A stretch of DNA of 64,000 nt. Source: Labedella endophytica (GTDB lineage Bacteria > Actinomycetota > Actinomycetes > Actinomycetales > Microbacteriaceae). The notes below the pieces were generated by a model. The model was not told the origin of the DNA and did not search any database. It was given only the letters and a program-made list of their open reading frames with translations. Location: NCBI RefSeq assembly GCF_003990045.1, contig NZ_RZGZ01000002.1, positions 744,001 through 808,000 on the forward strand. The letters are read 5' to 3'. Positions 17,254 through 24,737 of this stretch are shown here, piece after piece; within the stretch, counting starts at the first letter, position 1; the number at the start of each line of letters is the position of its first letter. The position numbers and the translations under genes were made by a program.

Positions 17254-18152
17254 GAGAACAGCTCCCCGTCGAAGTCGCGGTGACGTTCGCTCCGGCCGTC
17301 GCTGAACATGCGCACACCGACGGCTCCGGCCGCCGCGAAGACCTCGGCGGGCGAGGAGAAGAAGAGCGCGGTGGCGGCTCCGTCGGCGACCATCGCGCAG
17401 GGGGCGAGCGCCCACGTCGCGACGACGCTCTCGACGGGGCGGCCGGTCAGGCCGTCGATCACGTGGTGCAGCCCGTCGCCCCAGACCCGGCGGTTCGTCG
17501 CCGAGGCGCAGAGCGCCCGATCGGCGAGGTCCACGACGCCGATGGCGCGCCGCGCGTCGAAGGGGTGCTCGAGGGCGACGCGCTCGCTCCGGGCACCGAC
17601 GACACGGAGGTCCCCGGACGCGTCGACGGTCACATCCGGCAGGCCGTGACCCCGGAGGACGTCGACGACGAGGTCGACGAGCAGGCCCTTGCCGGCCGCG
17701 CCCACATCGATGAGCGTCGGCGCGGTCGTCCGGAGGACCCGGCCGTCGACCGTCGCGAGCGCGTCCCAGGCGGGCACGGGCCCCGCGGTCGTGGCTACGT
17801 CCACGGCACCGGCCGTCGGCCCGTAGCCCAGGCGCGCGATCGTGGCGCCCACGAAGGGGGAGACGCGGCCGTCCGTGAGGTCGTGGAGCGTGCGGTAGAG
17901 CGCGAACAGACCGTCGCCCTCCGCTGGGAGGACCCACTCCCCCGCGTCGCGAGCGATCTCGGCGACGAGCGAATCGTCGCGGAAGCGCGACCAGTCACGG
18001 TCGAAGGCGTCGATCCGACAGAGCACGTCGGCGCGAGCGGCTTCCGGGATGGTCTCGTCGGCGTCGATGCGCCACGACGTGCCGATCGCGTCGAAGAGCA
18101 TCGCCCGGGGATCGACCGCCGTCGTGTGATCCAGCAGATCAGCTGGATGCAT
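17250..18152 (-). CDS. apbE: FAD:protein FMN transferase (ApbE family)
   Basis: A 300-residue ApbE-family protein that attaches FMN covalently to Ser/Thr of target proteins using FAD. Motifs seen are FDRDWSRFRDDS, DVGAAGKGLLVD, VDASGDLRVVG and HHVIDGLTGRP, which carry the FAD and Mg contacts. No signal peptide is evident, so it may act in the cytosol, or the start may be mis-set. It overlaps the FMN-binding lipoprotein by 14 bp upstream and the reductase fusion by 4 bp downstream, so its substrate is probably the neighbouring lipoprotein, the membrane domain, or both. Confidence 0.9.
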   Translation of the reverse strand: MHPADLLDHTTAVDPRAMLFDAIGTSWRIDADETIPEAARADVLCRIDAFDRDWSRFRDDSLVAEIARDAGEWVLPAEGDGLFALYRTLHDLTDGRVSPFVGATIARLGYGPTAGAVDVATTAGPVPAWDALATVDGRVLRTTAPTLIDVGAAGKGLLVDLVVDVLRGHGLPDVTVDASGDLRVVGARSERVALEHPFDARRAIGVVDLADRALCASATNRRVWGDGLHHVIDGLTGRPVESVVATWALAPCAMVADGAATALFFSSPAEVFAAAGAVGVRMFSDGRSERHRDFDGELFS

Positions 18153-18606
18153 CGGACTTGATGGTCTCGATCGCGGCGTTGAAGCCGCCGCTCGTGAGGG
18201 AGGACCCGGCGACCTTCGAGACCGAGAGGTCGTCGATGTCCTGCCCGACGACCTCCGACTGGATGTTGTCGATGAACTCGCCCTGGTAGCGCTGCGTGTT
18301 GGGGCTGCCTCCGCTGCCCTCCACCTCGAGCGACGTCACCACGTTGTCCTCGAGCATGACCGTGACGGTGACCGATTCCTGGCCGCCCGGTGTCGTGTAG
18401 TCACCCTCGGCGGTGTACTCGCCGTCCGCGTAGGTCGCGGTCGACGATGCGTCGGTGCCGCCCGTCGTCGACTCGTCCGTCGCGCTCGAGTCGCTCGTGG
18501 AGCCCGTGGTCGAGTCCGCCGCGTCCGAGGTGCAGGCGGCGAGACCGCCGATGACCGCGATCCCGGCGAGGGCCGCTCCGGTGTTCCGTCGTGTCCGTGC
18601 GCGCAT
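18139..18606 (-). CDS. FMN-binding domain lipoprotein
   Basis: A 155-residue secreted lipoprotein: basic start (MRARTRRN), hydrophobic segment and lipobox GLAAC with Cys25. A Ser/Thr/Asp-rich linker follows to about residue 60, then an FMN-bind domain (YADGEYTAEGDY ... SVTVTVMLEDNVVTSLEVEG). The flavin-attachment motif, usually SGAT, reads AGSS at 133-136 (KVAGSSLTSGGF), leaving Ser136 as the likely FMN acceptor. AGGGAGTCACC precedes ATG 18606. First gene of the operon; it probably carries electrons outside the membrane. Confidence 0.88.
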   Translation of the reverse strand: MRARTRRNTGAALAGIAVIGGLAACTSDAADSTTGSTSDSSATDESTTGGTDASSTATYADGEYTAEGDYTTPGGQESVTVTVMLEDNVVTSLEVEGSGGSPNTQRYQGEFIDNIQSEVVGQDIDDLSVSKVAGSSLTSGGFNAAIETIKSDASS

Positions 18607-18761
18607 GGTGACTCCCTGTGGTCGTGTGGTCTGTGCGTCGGCTTCGAAACTAAGCAGAGGGGTTATCCAAAGCCCCTCGGCGCGCTGTGAGAAGCCTGTG
18701 AGCAATGGTGGATTCGTTGCCGGAGCCGAATCGGGTCGGATCGGCGAGGGCACGAACCGTC

Positions 18762-19595
18762 TCAGGCCAACAGGTCGGCGAGCACGCGCGGCACGGCCTC
18801 GGCGACGTCGAGCGCCGCGAGCGGTCCACCACCCGACGCCTGCTCCCCTCCGATCGCGTGCACGAGCGACGCTGTCGCGGCCACCTCGGCGAGCGCGGCC
18901 GGGCCGTCGATCCGTGGGGCCGCCGCCGCGACGAGCGCCCCGAGGATCCCCGCGAGCACGTCTCCCGTCCCGGCGGTGGAGAGCCAGGGGGTCGCCTCCG
19001 GCAGCCGGATGAGCGCTCCGCCCGGAGCGGACACGACCGTGCGCGACCCCTTGAGCATCACGACGGCACCCGTCGCCTCGGAGGCGCGGCGTGCCCAGCG
19101 GGCCGGATCCGCCTCGATGTCCGTCCTCTCGACGTCGTCGCCCGCGGCACTCAGGAGGCGCTGAAGCTCCCCCGCATGCGGCGTGAGGACGGAGAGTCCT
19201 TCCACGCCCTCGGCCACGAGCGGGAGGGCCCCAGCGTCGATCACGACGGGAACACCGTCCCCGAGGGCGTGTCGGAAATCGCGGACGCGGTCCTCCCCCG
19301 GTTCCTCGGCGTCAACGCCCGAACCGATGAGCCACGCCTGAACGCGACCGACACCCCGGACCATCTCGGGGCGGCGCTGCAGCACGAGGGTCGCGGCGTT
19401 GTCCGGGCCCACGTAGCGGACCATGCCGGCCCCGGCCCGGACGGCCGCATCGACGCCGAGGACCGCGGCCCCCGGGTACCGTTCGGATCCCGTCGCCACG
19501 CCGAGCACGCCTCGCGAGTACTTGTCGTCCTCCGCCGTCGCCCTGTGGATCCAGGATCGTGCACGGTCCGCTGTCCAGCCCACCTCGTCGGTCAT
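18762..19595 (-). CDS. nnrD: ADP-dependent NAD(P)H-hydrate dehydratase
   Basis: A 277-residue carbohydrate-kinase-like dehydratase that repairs hydrated NAD(P)H. The YjeF C-terminal domain motifs are present: KYSRGVLGVATGS, LTPHAGEL and the anion-hole motif STAGTGDVLAGILGAL. It lacks the YjeF N-terminal epimerase domain, so the epimerase must be elsewhere. ATG 19595 is preceded by AACGC without a strong ribosome binding site; upstream in-frame extension runs into the divergent OYE gene. Confidence 0.88.
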   Translation of the reverse strand: MTDEVGWTADRARSWIHRATAEDDKYSRGVLGVATGSERYPGAAVLGVDAAVRAGAGMVRYVGPDNAATLVLQRRPEMVRGVGRVQAWLIGSGVDAEEPGEDRVRDFRHALGDGVPVVIDAGALPLVAEGVEGLSVLTPHAGELQRLLSAAGDDVERTDIEADPARWARRASEATGAVVMLKGSRTVVSAPGGALIRLPEATPWLSTAGTGDVLAGILGALVAAAAPRIDGPAALAEVAATASLVHAIGGEQASGGGPLAALDVAEAVPRVLADLLA

Positions 19596-19671
19596 GCGTT
19601 CACGATAGGTTGAATCGGTCGCGCGAGCACCCCCTGCCGCCGCGCGCCCCGCCCCACCACCAGAGGACAGC

Positions 19672-20742
19672 ATGCCCGTCATCTTCGAGCCCCTCACGCT
19701 CCGTTCGCTCACCATCCGCAATCGGCTCTGGGTCGCCCCCATGTGCCAGTACTCGGTCGAACGCCGCGACGGCGTGCCGACCGACTGGCACCTCGTGCAC
19801 CTCGGCCAATTCGCGGCGGGCGGCGCGGGACTCGTCGTCACGGAGGCCACCGCCGTGAGCCCGGCCGGGCGCATCTCGCCCGAGGACACGGGTATCTGGA
19901 ACGACGAGCAGACGCAGGCCTGGTCGCGCATCGTCCGTTTCCTCCACGATCAGGGCGCGGCCGCTGGCATCCAGCTCGCCCACGCCGGCCGCAAGGCGTC
20001 GACCTTCCGCCCGTGGAGCGACGAGCGCGGCACGGTTCCGCCGGAAGCCGGCGGCTGGGAGCCCGTCGCACCCACGGCGCTCGCCTTCCCCGGCTACTCG
20101 ACGCCGCGAGCCCTCGACGACGCGGAGATCGCCGGCATCGTGGACGACTTCGCAGCGGCGGCCCGCCGCTCGGTCGAGGCCGGCTTCGACGTGATCGAGA
20201 TCCACGCAGCCCACGGCTACCTGCTCCACGAGTTCCTCTCGCCGCTGTCGAACGAGCGCACCGACGCGTACGGCGGGTCCCTCGAGAACCGCGCCCGGCT
20301 CCTCCTCGACGTCGTGCGCGCCGTGCGCGAGGCCGCCCCAGACGCCGTCATGTTCGTCCGCTTCTCCGCCACCGACTGGACCGACGGGGGGTGGGACGAG
20401 GACGACACGGCTACCGTGGCCGGCTGGGCCTCCGCGGCCGGAGCCGACCTCTTCGACGTCTCGACGGGCGGGAACGTCCCTGCGTCGATCCCCGTCGAGG
20501 CCGGGTACCAGGTGCGCTTCGCCACCCACGTGCGCGACACCGTCGACGCCCCCGTGTGCGCCGTCGGCCTCATCACCGACGCCGAGGAGGCCGAGGAGAT
20601 CGTCCGCTCCGGCCGCGCCGACGCGATCATGATGGGCAGGGAACTGCTCCGCGACCCGCACCTGCCGCTGCGCGCGGCGTCGATCCTCGGCGCGGCCGTG
20701 GACTACACCCCGCCGCAGTACCTCCGCGCGCCGTTCGCCTGA
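19672..20742 (+). CDS. NADH:flavin oxidoreductase / Old Yellow Enzyme, YqjM-type
   Basis: A 356-residue FMN-dependent ene-reductase. The class III (YqjM-like) features are clear: PLTLRSLTIRNRLWVAPMCQYS with the Cys that tunes the flavin, LAHAGRKAST, and the substrate His pair in IEIHAAHGYLLHEFLSP. YGGSLENRARL and GLITDAEEAEEI complete the family pattern. Such enzymes reduce alpha,beta-unsaturated carbonyls; the natural substrate is unknown. It is divergent from nnrD with 76 bp between starts. Confidence 0.92.
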   Translation: MPVIFEPLTLRSLTIRNRLWVAPMCQYSVERRDGVPTDWHLVHLGQFAAGGAGLVVTEATAVSPAGRISPEDTGIWNDEQTQAWSRIVRFLHDQGAAAGIQLAHAGRKASTFRPWSDERGTVPPEAGGWEPVAPTALAFPGYSTPRALDDAEIAGIVDDFAAAARRSVEAGFDVIEIHAAHGYLLHEFLSPLSNERTDAYGGSLENRARLLLDVVRAVREAAPDAVMFVRFSATDWTDGGWDEDDTATVAGWASAAGADLFDVSTGGNVPASIPVEAGYQVRFATHVRDTVDAPVCAVGLITDAEEAEEIVRSGRADAIMMGRELLRDPHLPLRAASILGAAVDYTPPQYLRAPFA

Positions 20743-20818
20743 TCCGTCCGGCCCTCCGCCTCGCGGCCCGGTCGCGACAGCGGAGCGCGGCGCGGACGAG
20801 CGGTGCGTCGCGTCAGTG

Positions 20819-20885
20819 CCGGTGGGTCGAAGCCGGTGGGTCGAAGCCGGTGGGTCGAAGCCGGTGGGTCGAAGCCGGTGCGTCA
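20819..20885. repeat. 14-bp tandem repeat (four units) at the 3' end of the second CNNM gene
   Basis: GGTGGGTCGAAGCC repeats four times from 20821 to 20876 and is followed by GGTG. Read on the minus strand, CGACCCAGCGGCGCTGACGC at the gene's end is mirrored by CGACCCACCGGCACTGACGC at the far side of the array, so the array includes a copy of the gene's last codons and stop. It occupies the convergent gap with the OYE gene. Confidence 0.9.
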
Positions 20886-21932
20886 GCGCCGCTGGGTCGC
20901 GTCCTGGACCTCGCCGACGAGCACCTCGATGATGTCCTCGAGAAAGAGCACGCCGGTGGTGAGCCCCTCACGGTCGAAGGCCCGTGCGAGGTGCGCCCCC
21001 GAGCGCCGCATGATCGTGAGGGCGTCCTCGAGATCCGTCTCCTCGAAGATCGACACGAGCTGGCGGATCCGCTTCGACGGCACGGGGCGGTCCTCGTCAC
21101 CGGGCTCGGCCGTGGCCTCGAACCGGAGCACGTCCTTGAGGTGGAGGTAGCCGACGGGCTGCTCCTCCTCGTCGACGATCACGTAGCGCGAGAAACCGTT
21201 CTTCCCGACCGCACGCTCCAGCTCCGAGGCCGTGACCGTCTCGGGCAGCGTGACGATCCCGTCGAGCGGAAGGGCGACATCGCCGACCTTCTTGCTCGTG
21301 AATTCGAAGGCCGCCACGAGGGCGCCGGACGAGTCGTCGAGCACGCCCTCCCTCGTGGACTGCGACACGATCGTCGCGACCTCCTCGAGCGTGTACGCCG
21401 AGGTGGCCTCGTCCTTCGGCTCCACCCGGAAGGCGCGGAGCACCGCGTTCGCGGTGGCGTTGAGCGTCCAGATGATCGGCTTGAACACCGTCGCCACCAT
21501 CACGAGGGGCGGGGCGAGGATGAGGACGGCCTTGTCGGGGATCGAGAAGGACAGGTTCTTCGGCACCATCTCGCCGAAGACCACGTGGAGGTACGACACG
21601 AGCAGCAGCGCGATGATGAACGCGACCGTACCGATGACCTCCTCCGACCACCCCGTGAGGGCGAGCGGGTACTCGAGAAGGTGGTGGATCGCCGGCTCGG
21701 AGACGTTCAGGATCAGCAGCGAGCAGACCGTGATGCCGAGCTGACTCGTGGCGAGCATGAGTGTCGCGTGCTCCATCGCCCAGAGGGCGGTCTTGGCGCT
21801 GCGCTTGCCCTGCTCGGCGAGCGGCTCGATCTGGGAGCGGCGCGCCGAGATGACGGCGAACTCCGCGCCGACGAAGAAGGCGTTCGCGGCGAGGAGCACC
21901 ACGAGCCATGCGATTCCGGCCCAGTCACTCAT
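20883..21932 (-). CDS. CNNM/CorC-family transporter, short form (DUF21 plus CBS pair)
   Basis: A 349-residue CNNM/CorC protein. A DUF21 membrane domain (about 1-200; ANAFFVGAEFAVISARRSQIE, FGEMVPKNLSFSIP) is followed by two CBS domains (about 210-345). It lacks the C-terminal CorC/HlyC domain present in the upstream paralogue. Family members move Mg2+ or related divalent cations, probably outward. It overlaps the paralogue by 8 bp, and the two probably form a heteromer. Older annotations call these hemolysins, without good support. Confidence 0.9.
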   Translation of the reverse strand: MSDWAGIAWLVVLLAANAFFVGAEFAVISARRSQIEPLAEQGKRSAKTALWAMEHATLMLATSQLGITVCSLLILNVSEPAIHHLLEYPLALTGWSEEVIGTVAFIIALLLVSYLHVVFGEMVPKNLSFSIPDKAVLILAPPLVMVATVFKPIIWTLNATANAVLRAFRVEPKDEATSAYTLEEVATIVSQSTREGVLDDSSGALVAAFEFTSKKVGDVALPLDGIVTLPETVTASELERAVGKNGFSRYVIVDEEEQPVGYLHLKDVLRFEATAEPGDEDRPVPSKRIRQLVSIFEETDLEDALTIMRRSGAHLARAFDREGLTTGVLFLEDIIEVLVGEVQDATQRR

Positions 21933-23238
21933 CGTCGTCCTCCTGCTCCGGGTTCGCCGTGAAGCGGACCCGGTCGATGCGGCGGCCGTCGAGTCGTTCG
22001 ACGCGCAGCGTTCCGGCCTCGATCTCGACCTCGTCCCCTGACACGGGGAGACGGCCGAGTTCGCTCATGATGAAACCGCCGACGGTCTCGAAGGGGCCGT
22101 CCTCCGGCACCTTCACACCTGTGCGCTCGAGGAGCTCGTCGGGGCGGAGACTTCCGGGGAAGACTGTGCTGTCCCGGCCACGCACGACGCCCGCGCGGGA
22201 GCGGTCGTGCTCGTCAGAGACCTCACCGACGATCTCCTCGACGAGGTCCTCGAGCGTCGCGACGCCCGCGGTCCCGCCGTATTCATCGACGACGACGGAC
22301 ATCTGATAGCCGCGGCCGCGGAGCTCCACGAGGAGTGTGTCGAGGTGCATCGTCTCCGGCACACGGAGGATGTCGAACTGCAGGGCGGAGACGGGCACGT
22401 CCGAGCGGCGCTCGCGCGGGACGGCGACCGCCTGCTTCACGTGCACGAGGCCGATGATGTCGTCGATGTCCTCGTCCATCACGGGGAAGCGCGAGTACCC
22501 GGTGGTGCGGGCGAGCTCAACCACATGCGCGGCGGAGTCCGTGCGACGCACGGTCTCGAGCCGCGGGCGCGGCGTCATGACGTCGGAGGCGGTGTGGCTG
22601 GAGAAGCGCAGCGTCCTGTTCAGGAGGGTCGCCGTGTCCTGCTCGAGCGTGCCGGCACCCGCGGAGCGGCGCACGAGGCTCGAGAGCTCCTCGGCCGTGC
22701 GCGCCCCGGACAGCTCCTCCTTCGGCTCGATGCCGATGGAGCGGAGGAGTCCGTTCGCGCTGCCGTTCAGCACCACGATCGCCGGCTTGAACACCGTCGT
22801 GAAGAGGGTCTGGAAGGGGATGACGAACTTGGCCGTGTGCAGCGGCAGCGCGAGGGCGAAGTTCTTCGGGACGAGTTCGCCGATGATCATCGAGAGGAGG
22901 GTCGCGATGAGCACCGCGAGGACCGTCGCGATCGGTCCGGCAGCAGCGTCGGGGACCCCGATGGAGGCGAAGGGCTCGGCGAGCAGCGACGAGATCGCGG
23001 GCTCCATCGTGTAACCGGTGAGGAGCGTCGTGAGCGTGATGCCCAACTGGGCGCTCGAGAGGTGCGTCGACGTGATCTTGAGGGCCGCGATCGTCATCCC
23101 GAGGCGGGATTCGCCGCGGTCCCGTCGGGCCTCGAGATCGGAGCGGTCGAGGTTCACGAGGGCGAACTCGCTCGCGACGAAGAATCCGGTGCCGACCGTC
23201 AGGACCAGCCCGACGCCGAGCATGATCCACTCATACAT
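21925..23238 (-). CDS. CNNM/CorC-family transporter with CorC/HlyC domain
   Basis: A 437-residue protein: DUF21 membrane domain (about 1-195; TGFFVASEFALVNLDRSDLE, IIGELVPKNFALALP), two CBS domains (about 215-340; SVVVDEYGGTAGVATLEDLVEE), and a C-terminal CorC/HlyC domain (about 355-430; ETVGGFIMSELGRLP). The family handles Mg2+/divalent cations, with export shown for some members. CGGAGG lies 6 bp before the ATG but is buried in an 8-bp hairpin, and a 45-codon leader ORF runs across the hairpin and ends inside this gene, so translation is probably regulated. Confidence 0.92.
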   Translation of the reverse strand: MYEWIMLGVGLVLTVGTGFFVASEFALVNLDRSDLEARRDRGESRLGMTIAALKITSTHLSSAQLGITLTTLLTGYTMEPAISSLLAEPFASIGVPDAAAGPIATVLAVLIATLLSMIIGELVPKNFALALPLHTAKFVIPFQTLFTTVFKPAIVVLNGSANGLLRSIGIEPKEELSGARTAEELSSLVRRSAGAGTLEQDTATLLNRTLRFSSHTASDVMTPRPRLETVRRTDSAAHVVELARTTGYSRFPVMDEDIDDIIGLVHVKQAVAVPRERRSDVPVSALQFDILRVPETMHLDTLLVELRGRGYQMSVVVDEYGGTAGVATLEDLVEEIVGEVSDEHDRSRAGVVRGRDSTVFPGSLRPDELLERTGVKVPEDGPFETVGGFIMSELGRLPVSGDEVEIEAGTLRVERLDGRRIDRVRFTANPEQEDDDE

Positions 23239-23368
23239 AAGAAGCCTCCGTCATGCGGAGGCTGGGACTGTGGTCCTCCTGAGAGGAGCCGGACTCGCCG
23301 TCGTCCGCTGCGACCGCTTCAGAGCGGGAGCGGGAGTCGACGGAATACGCAGAAGGGGGTTCGTCCAT
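23231..23368 (-). CDS. Putative regulatory leader peptide (45 aa) of the CNNM operon
   Basis: ATG at 23368 opens a 45-codon frame beginning MDEPPSAYSVDSRSRSE and ending TEASYV, with TGA five bases inside the start of the CNNM gene. The acidic and double-proline N-terminus resembles peptides that destabilise ribosomes at low Mg2+ (the MgtL principle). Its last codons run through the hairpin that hides the downstream ribosome binding site, so a ribosome finishing the leader would open it. A -10 (TATAGT, 23378-23383) lies about 10 bp upstream, implying a leaderless or nearly leaderless message, although GGGGGGA could act as a binding site. Not experimentally shown. Confidence 0.55.
   Translation of the reverse strand: MDEPPSAYSVDSRSRSEAVAADDGESGSSQEDHSPSLRMTEASYV
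23243..23263 (-). promoter_or_regulatory. Hairpin sequestering the ribosome binding site of the first CNNM gene
   Basis: On the minus strand AGCCTCCG, a five-base loop and CGGAGGCT form a perfect 8-bp stem; the right arm contains the GGAGG that lies 6 bp before the CNNM start. An upstream GGAGG (23275-23279) could pair with the same CCTCC instead, giving two mutually exclusive folds. Confidence 0.65.
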
Positions 23369-23377
23369 TGTCCCCCC

Positions 23378-23383
23378 ACTATA
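23378..23383 (-). promoter_or_regulatory. Candidate -10 element for the CNNM leader transcript
   Basis: TATAGT on the minus strand (five of six matches to TATAAT) ends 10 bases before the leader ATG. No convincing -35 hexamer is seen; upstream sequence is purine-rich. Transcription would begin within about 0-4 bases of the leader start codon. Confidence 0.4.
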
Positions 23384-23464
23384 TCCGCCCCACCCTCCCG
23401 AGGTCCCGTCTATCCCCCCGTCCTTCTCCCGTCCTTTCCCCGACGGCGAACGCTACGTCTTCAG

Positions 23465-23497
23465 CCGACCTCCGACCTCCGACCTCCGACCTCCGCT
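23465..23497. repeat. 7-bp tandem repeat
   Basis: CCGACCT occurs four times in a row (23465-23492) followed by a partial unit. It lies between the CNNM promoter and the upstream palindromic repeat of the DUF559 cassette; no gene is present here. Confidence 0.85.
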
Positions 23498-23500
23498 GAA

Positions 23501-23564
23501 TTTGCGTACGCACTTTTCTTCTGCGGGTGAAATTTCGCCCGCATGACGGAGTTGCGCACGCATG
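23501..23564. repeat. Palindromic repeat, family 2, upstream copy
   Basis: Outer arms TGCGTACGCA (23503-23512) and TGCGCACGCA (23553-23562) enclose the inner palindrome GCGGGTGAAATTTCGCCCGC (23523-23542). The reverse complement matches the downstream copy (24582-24645) over almost its full length, so the two copies flank the DUF559-like gene as inverted repeats. Confidence 0.85.
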
Positions 23565-23657
23565 TACCGGGGTGGGTTCCGGCTGTGGAGACGGATCAGC
23601 CCACCGATCAACCTGTCGGCCACTCGCGTGCCGCCTCCGGTGGCCGATTCTGATGTC

Positions 23658-24611
23658 ATGACCGCCGATCCACCGATTCTCCGCGCCCGATCAGCCGGGT
23701 GGGGTCCGACGACGCGGGAACTCCTCCGCGACACGAGGCGAGGGCACCTCGTGCGCGTCTCCCACGGACGGTATGTCGAGTCCAACGTCTGGGAGGCGCT
23801 CGACGAGCTCGCACGCCATCGGGTGCGGACGCGAGCTGTTGCGTCGTCAGCAATGACCGACAACGTGTACTCCCACCACGCGGCCGCTGCTCTGTGGCGG
23901 ATACCGCTCCTCGGGGCGTGGCCGATGAAGGTCGATGTCGTCGGGCAGCGCGAGTCAGGGGGCCGTTCGTCCGAGCAGATACGCCGTCGAGCGGGTGCCC
24001 ACGACATGGAAGTCTGCACCATTGACGATCTGCGGGTCACGTCACCGGCACAGACCGCCGCGGACCTCGCGCGCATTCTCCCGCGCATCGAAGCGGTCGC
24101 GGCGATCGACTCCGCGTGCTGGCGGGGGCGGAGCGGCCCTCGCGCCTCGGTCGAGCACGTCCGAGCCATCATCGATCGAAACGCCGAGGACAGAGGAGGC
24201 CAGCGGGCCACCGACGCGGTCACATTCGCAACCGACCTCGCCGAATCGGTTTGGGAGACCGCGAGCCGAGTCGTGATCGAGGAACTCGGATTTCCTCGCC
24301 CCGTCCTCCAGCAATCGTTCCGGTGGAGCGCTTCATCGACCTACCGAGTGGATTTCTGGTGGCCCGAACAGGGAATCATCGGCGAATTCGACGGACTCGT
24401 GAAGTACGCGCCCGCGGCGGGTGTGGATCCGCGAGATACGCTCATTCGCGAGAAGGTCCGCGAGGACCGGCTCCGTTCGATGGCATCGGGTTTCGTTCGG
24501 TGGACCGCCTCCGATGTGCGCGATGCCGAACGCTTCGTGCGCCTCTTGTCAGCCGCCGGACTCCCGCGCACCCCACCGCGTCATGCGTACGCAAATGCAA
24601 TCCGCGCGTGA
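23658..24611 (+). CDS. AbiEi-like HTH plus DUF559/Vsr-like endonuclease-fold protein
   Basis: A 317-residue protein. The N-terminal part (about 5-60: GPTTRELLRDTRRGHLVRVSHGRY) resembles the winged-helix of AbiEi-type antitoxins. The C-terminal part (about 230-300) has the DUF559/Vsr-like pattern VDFWWPEQGIIGEFDGLVKY with Asp, Glu and Lys spaced as in PD-(D/E)XK nucleases, then REDRLRSMASGFVRW. ATG 23658 follows from domain position; 96 bp of extra upstream frame is not conserved-looking. Palindromic repeats flank it, and its stop codon lies inside the downstream one, so its last residues are repeat-derived. A role in defence is only an inference. Confidence 0.7.
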   Translation: MTADPPILRARSAGWGPTTRELLRDTRRGHLVRVSHGRYVESNVWEALDELARHRVRTRAVASSAMTDNVYSHHAAAALWRIPLLGAWPMKVDVVGQRESGGRSSEQIRRRAGAHDMEVCTIDDLRVTSPAQTAADLARILPRIEAVAAIDSACWRGRSGPRASVEHVRAIIDRNAEDRGGQRATDAVTFATDLAESVWETASRVVIEELGFPRPVLQQSFRWSASSTYRVDFWWPEQGIIGEFDGLVKYAPAAGVDPRDTLIREKVREDRLRSMASGFVRWTASDVRDAERFVRLLSAAGLPRTPPRHAYANAIRA

Positions 24612-24645
24612 AATTTCACCCGCAGAAGGAAGTTGCGTGCGCAGT
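24582..24645. repeat. Palindromic repeat, family 2, downstream copy
   Basis: TGCGTACGCA (24584-24593), GCGCGTGAAATTTCACCCGC (24604-24623) and TGCGTGCGCA (24634-24643) repeat the layout of the upstream copy in inverse orientation. The TGA stop of the DUF559-like gene (24609-24611) falls in the central palindrome. Confidence 0.85.
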
Positions 24646-24652
24646 CCACGAG

Positions 24653-24735
24653 GCGGGCGGGCGGGGGCAGGGCGGGTGGGGACGCCGGCGGGGGCGGGGC
24701 GGCGGCGGGGGCGGGGGCGGCAGGGCGCGTCGACG
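24653..24735. repeat. G-rich low-complexity tract
   Basis: A run of GGGCGGGCGGGGGCAGGG-like blocks between the DUF559-like gene and the guaB1 3' end. At least four G3+ tracts lie close together on the plus strand, enough to form a G-quadruplex. No gene is seen. Confidence 0.7.
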
Positions 24736-24737
24736 CG

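Noticed and set aside
20819-20885. CRISPR array
   Set aside because: The 14-bp units are directly adjacent without spacers; it is a simple tandem repeat.
20883-23238. Hemolysins
   Set aside because: The hemolysin name for CorC/HlyC proteins is historical; domain order (DUF21, CBS pair, CorC/HlyC) supports ion transport.
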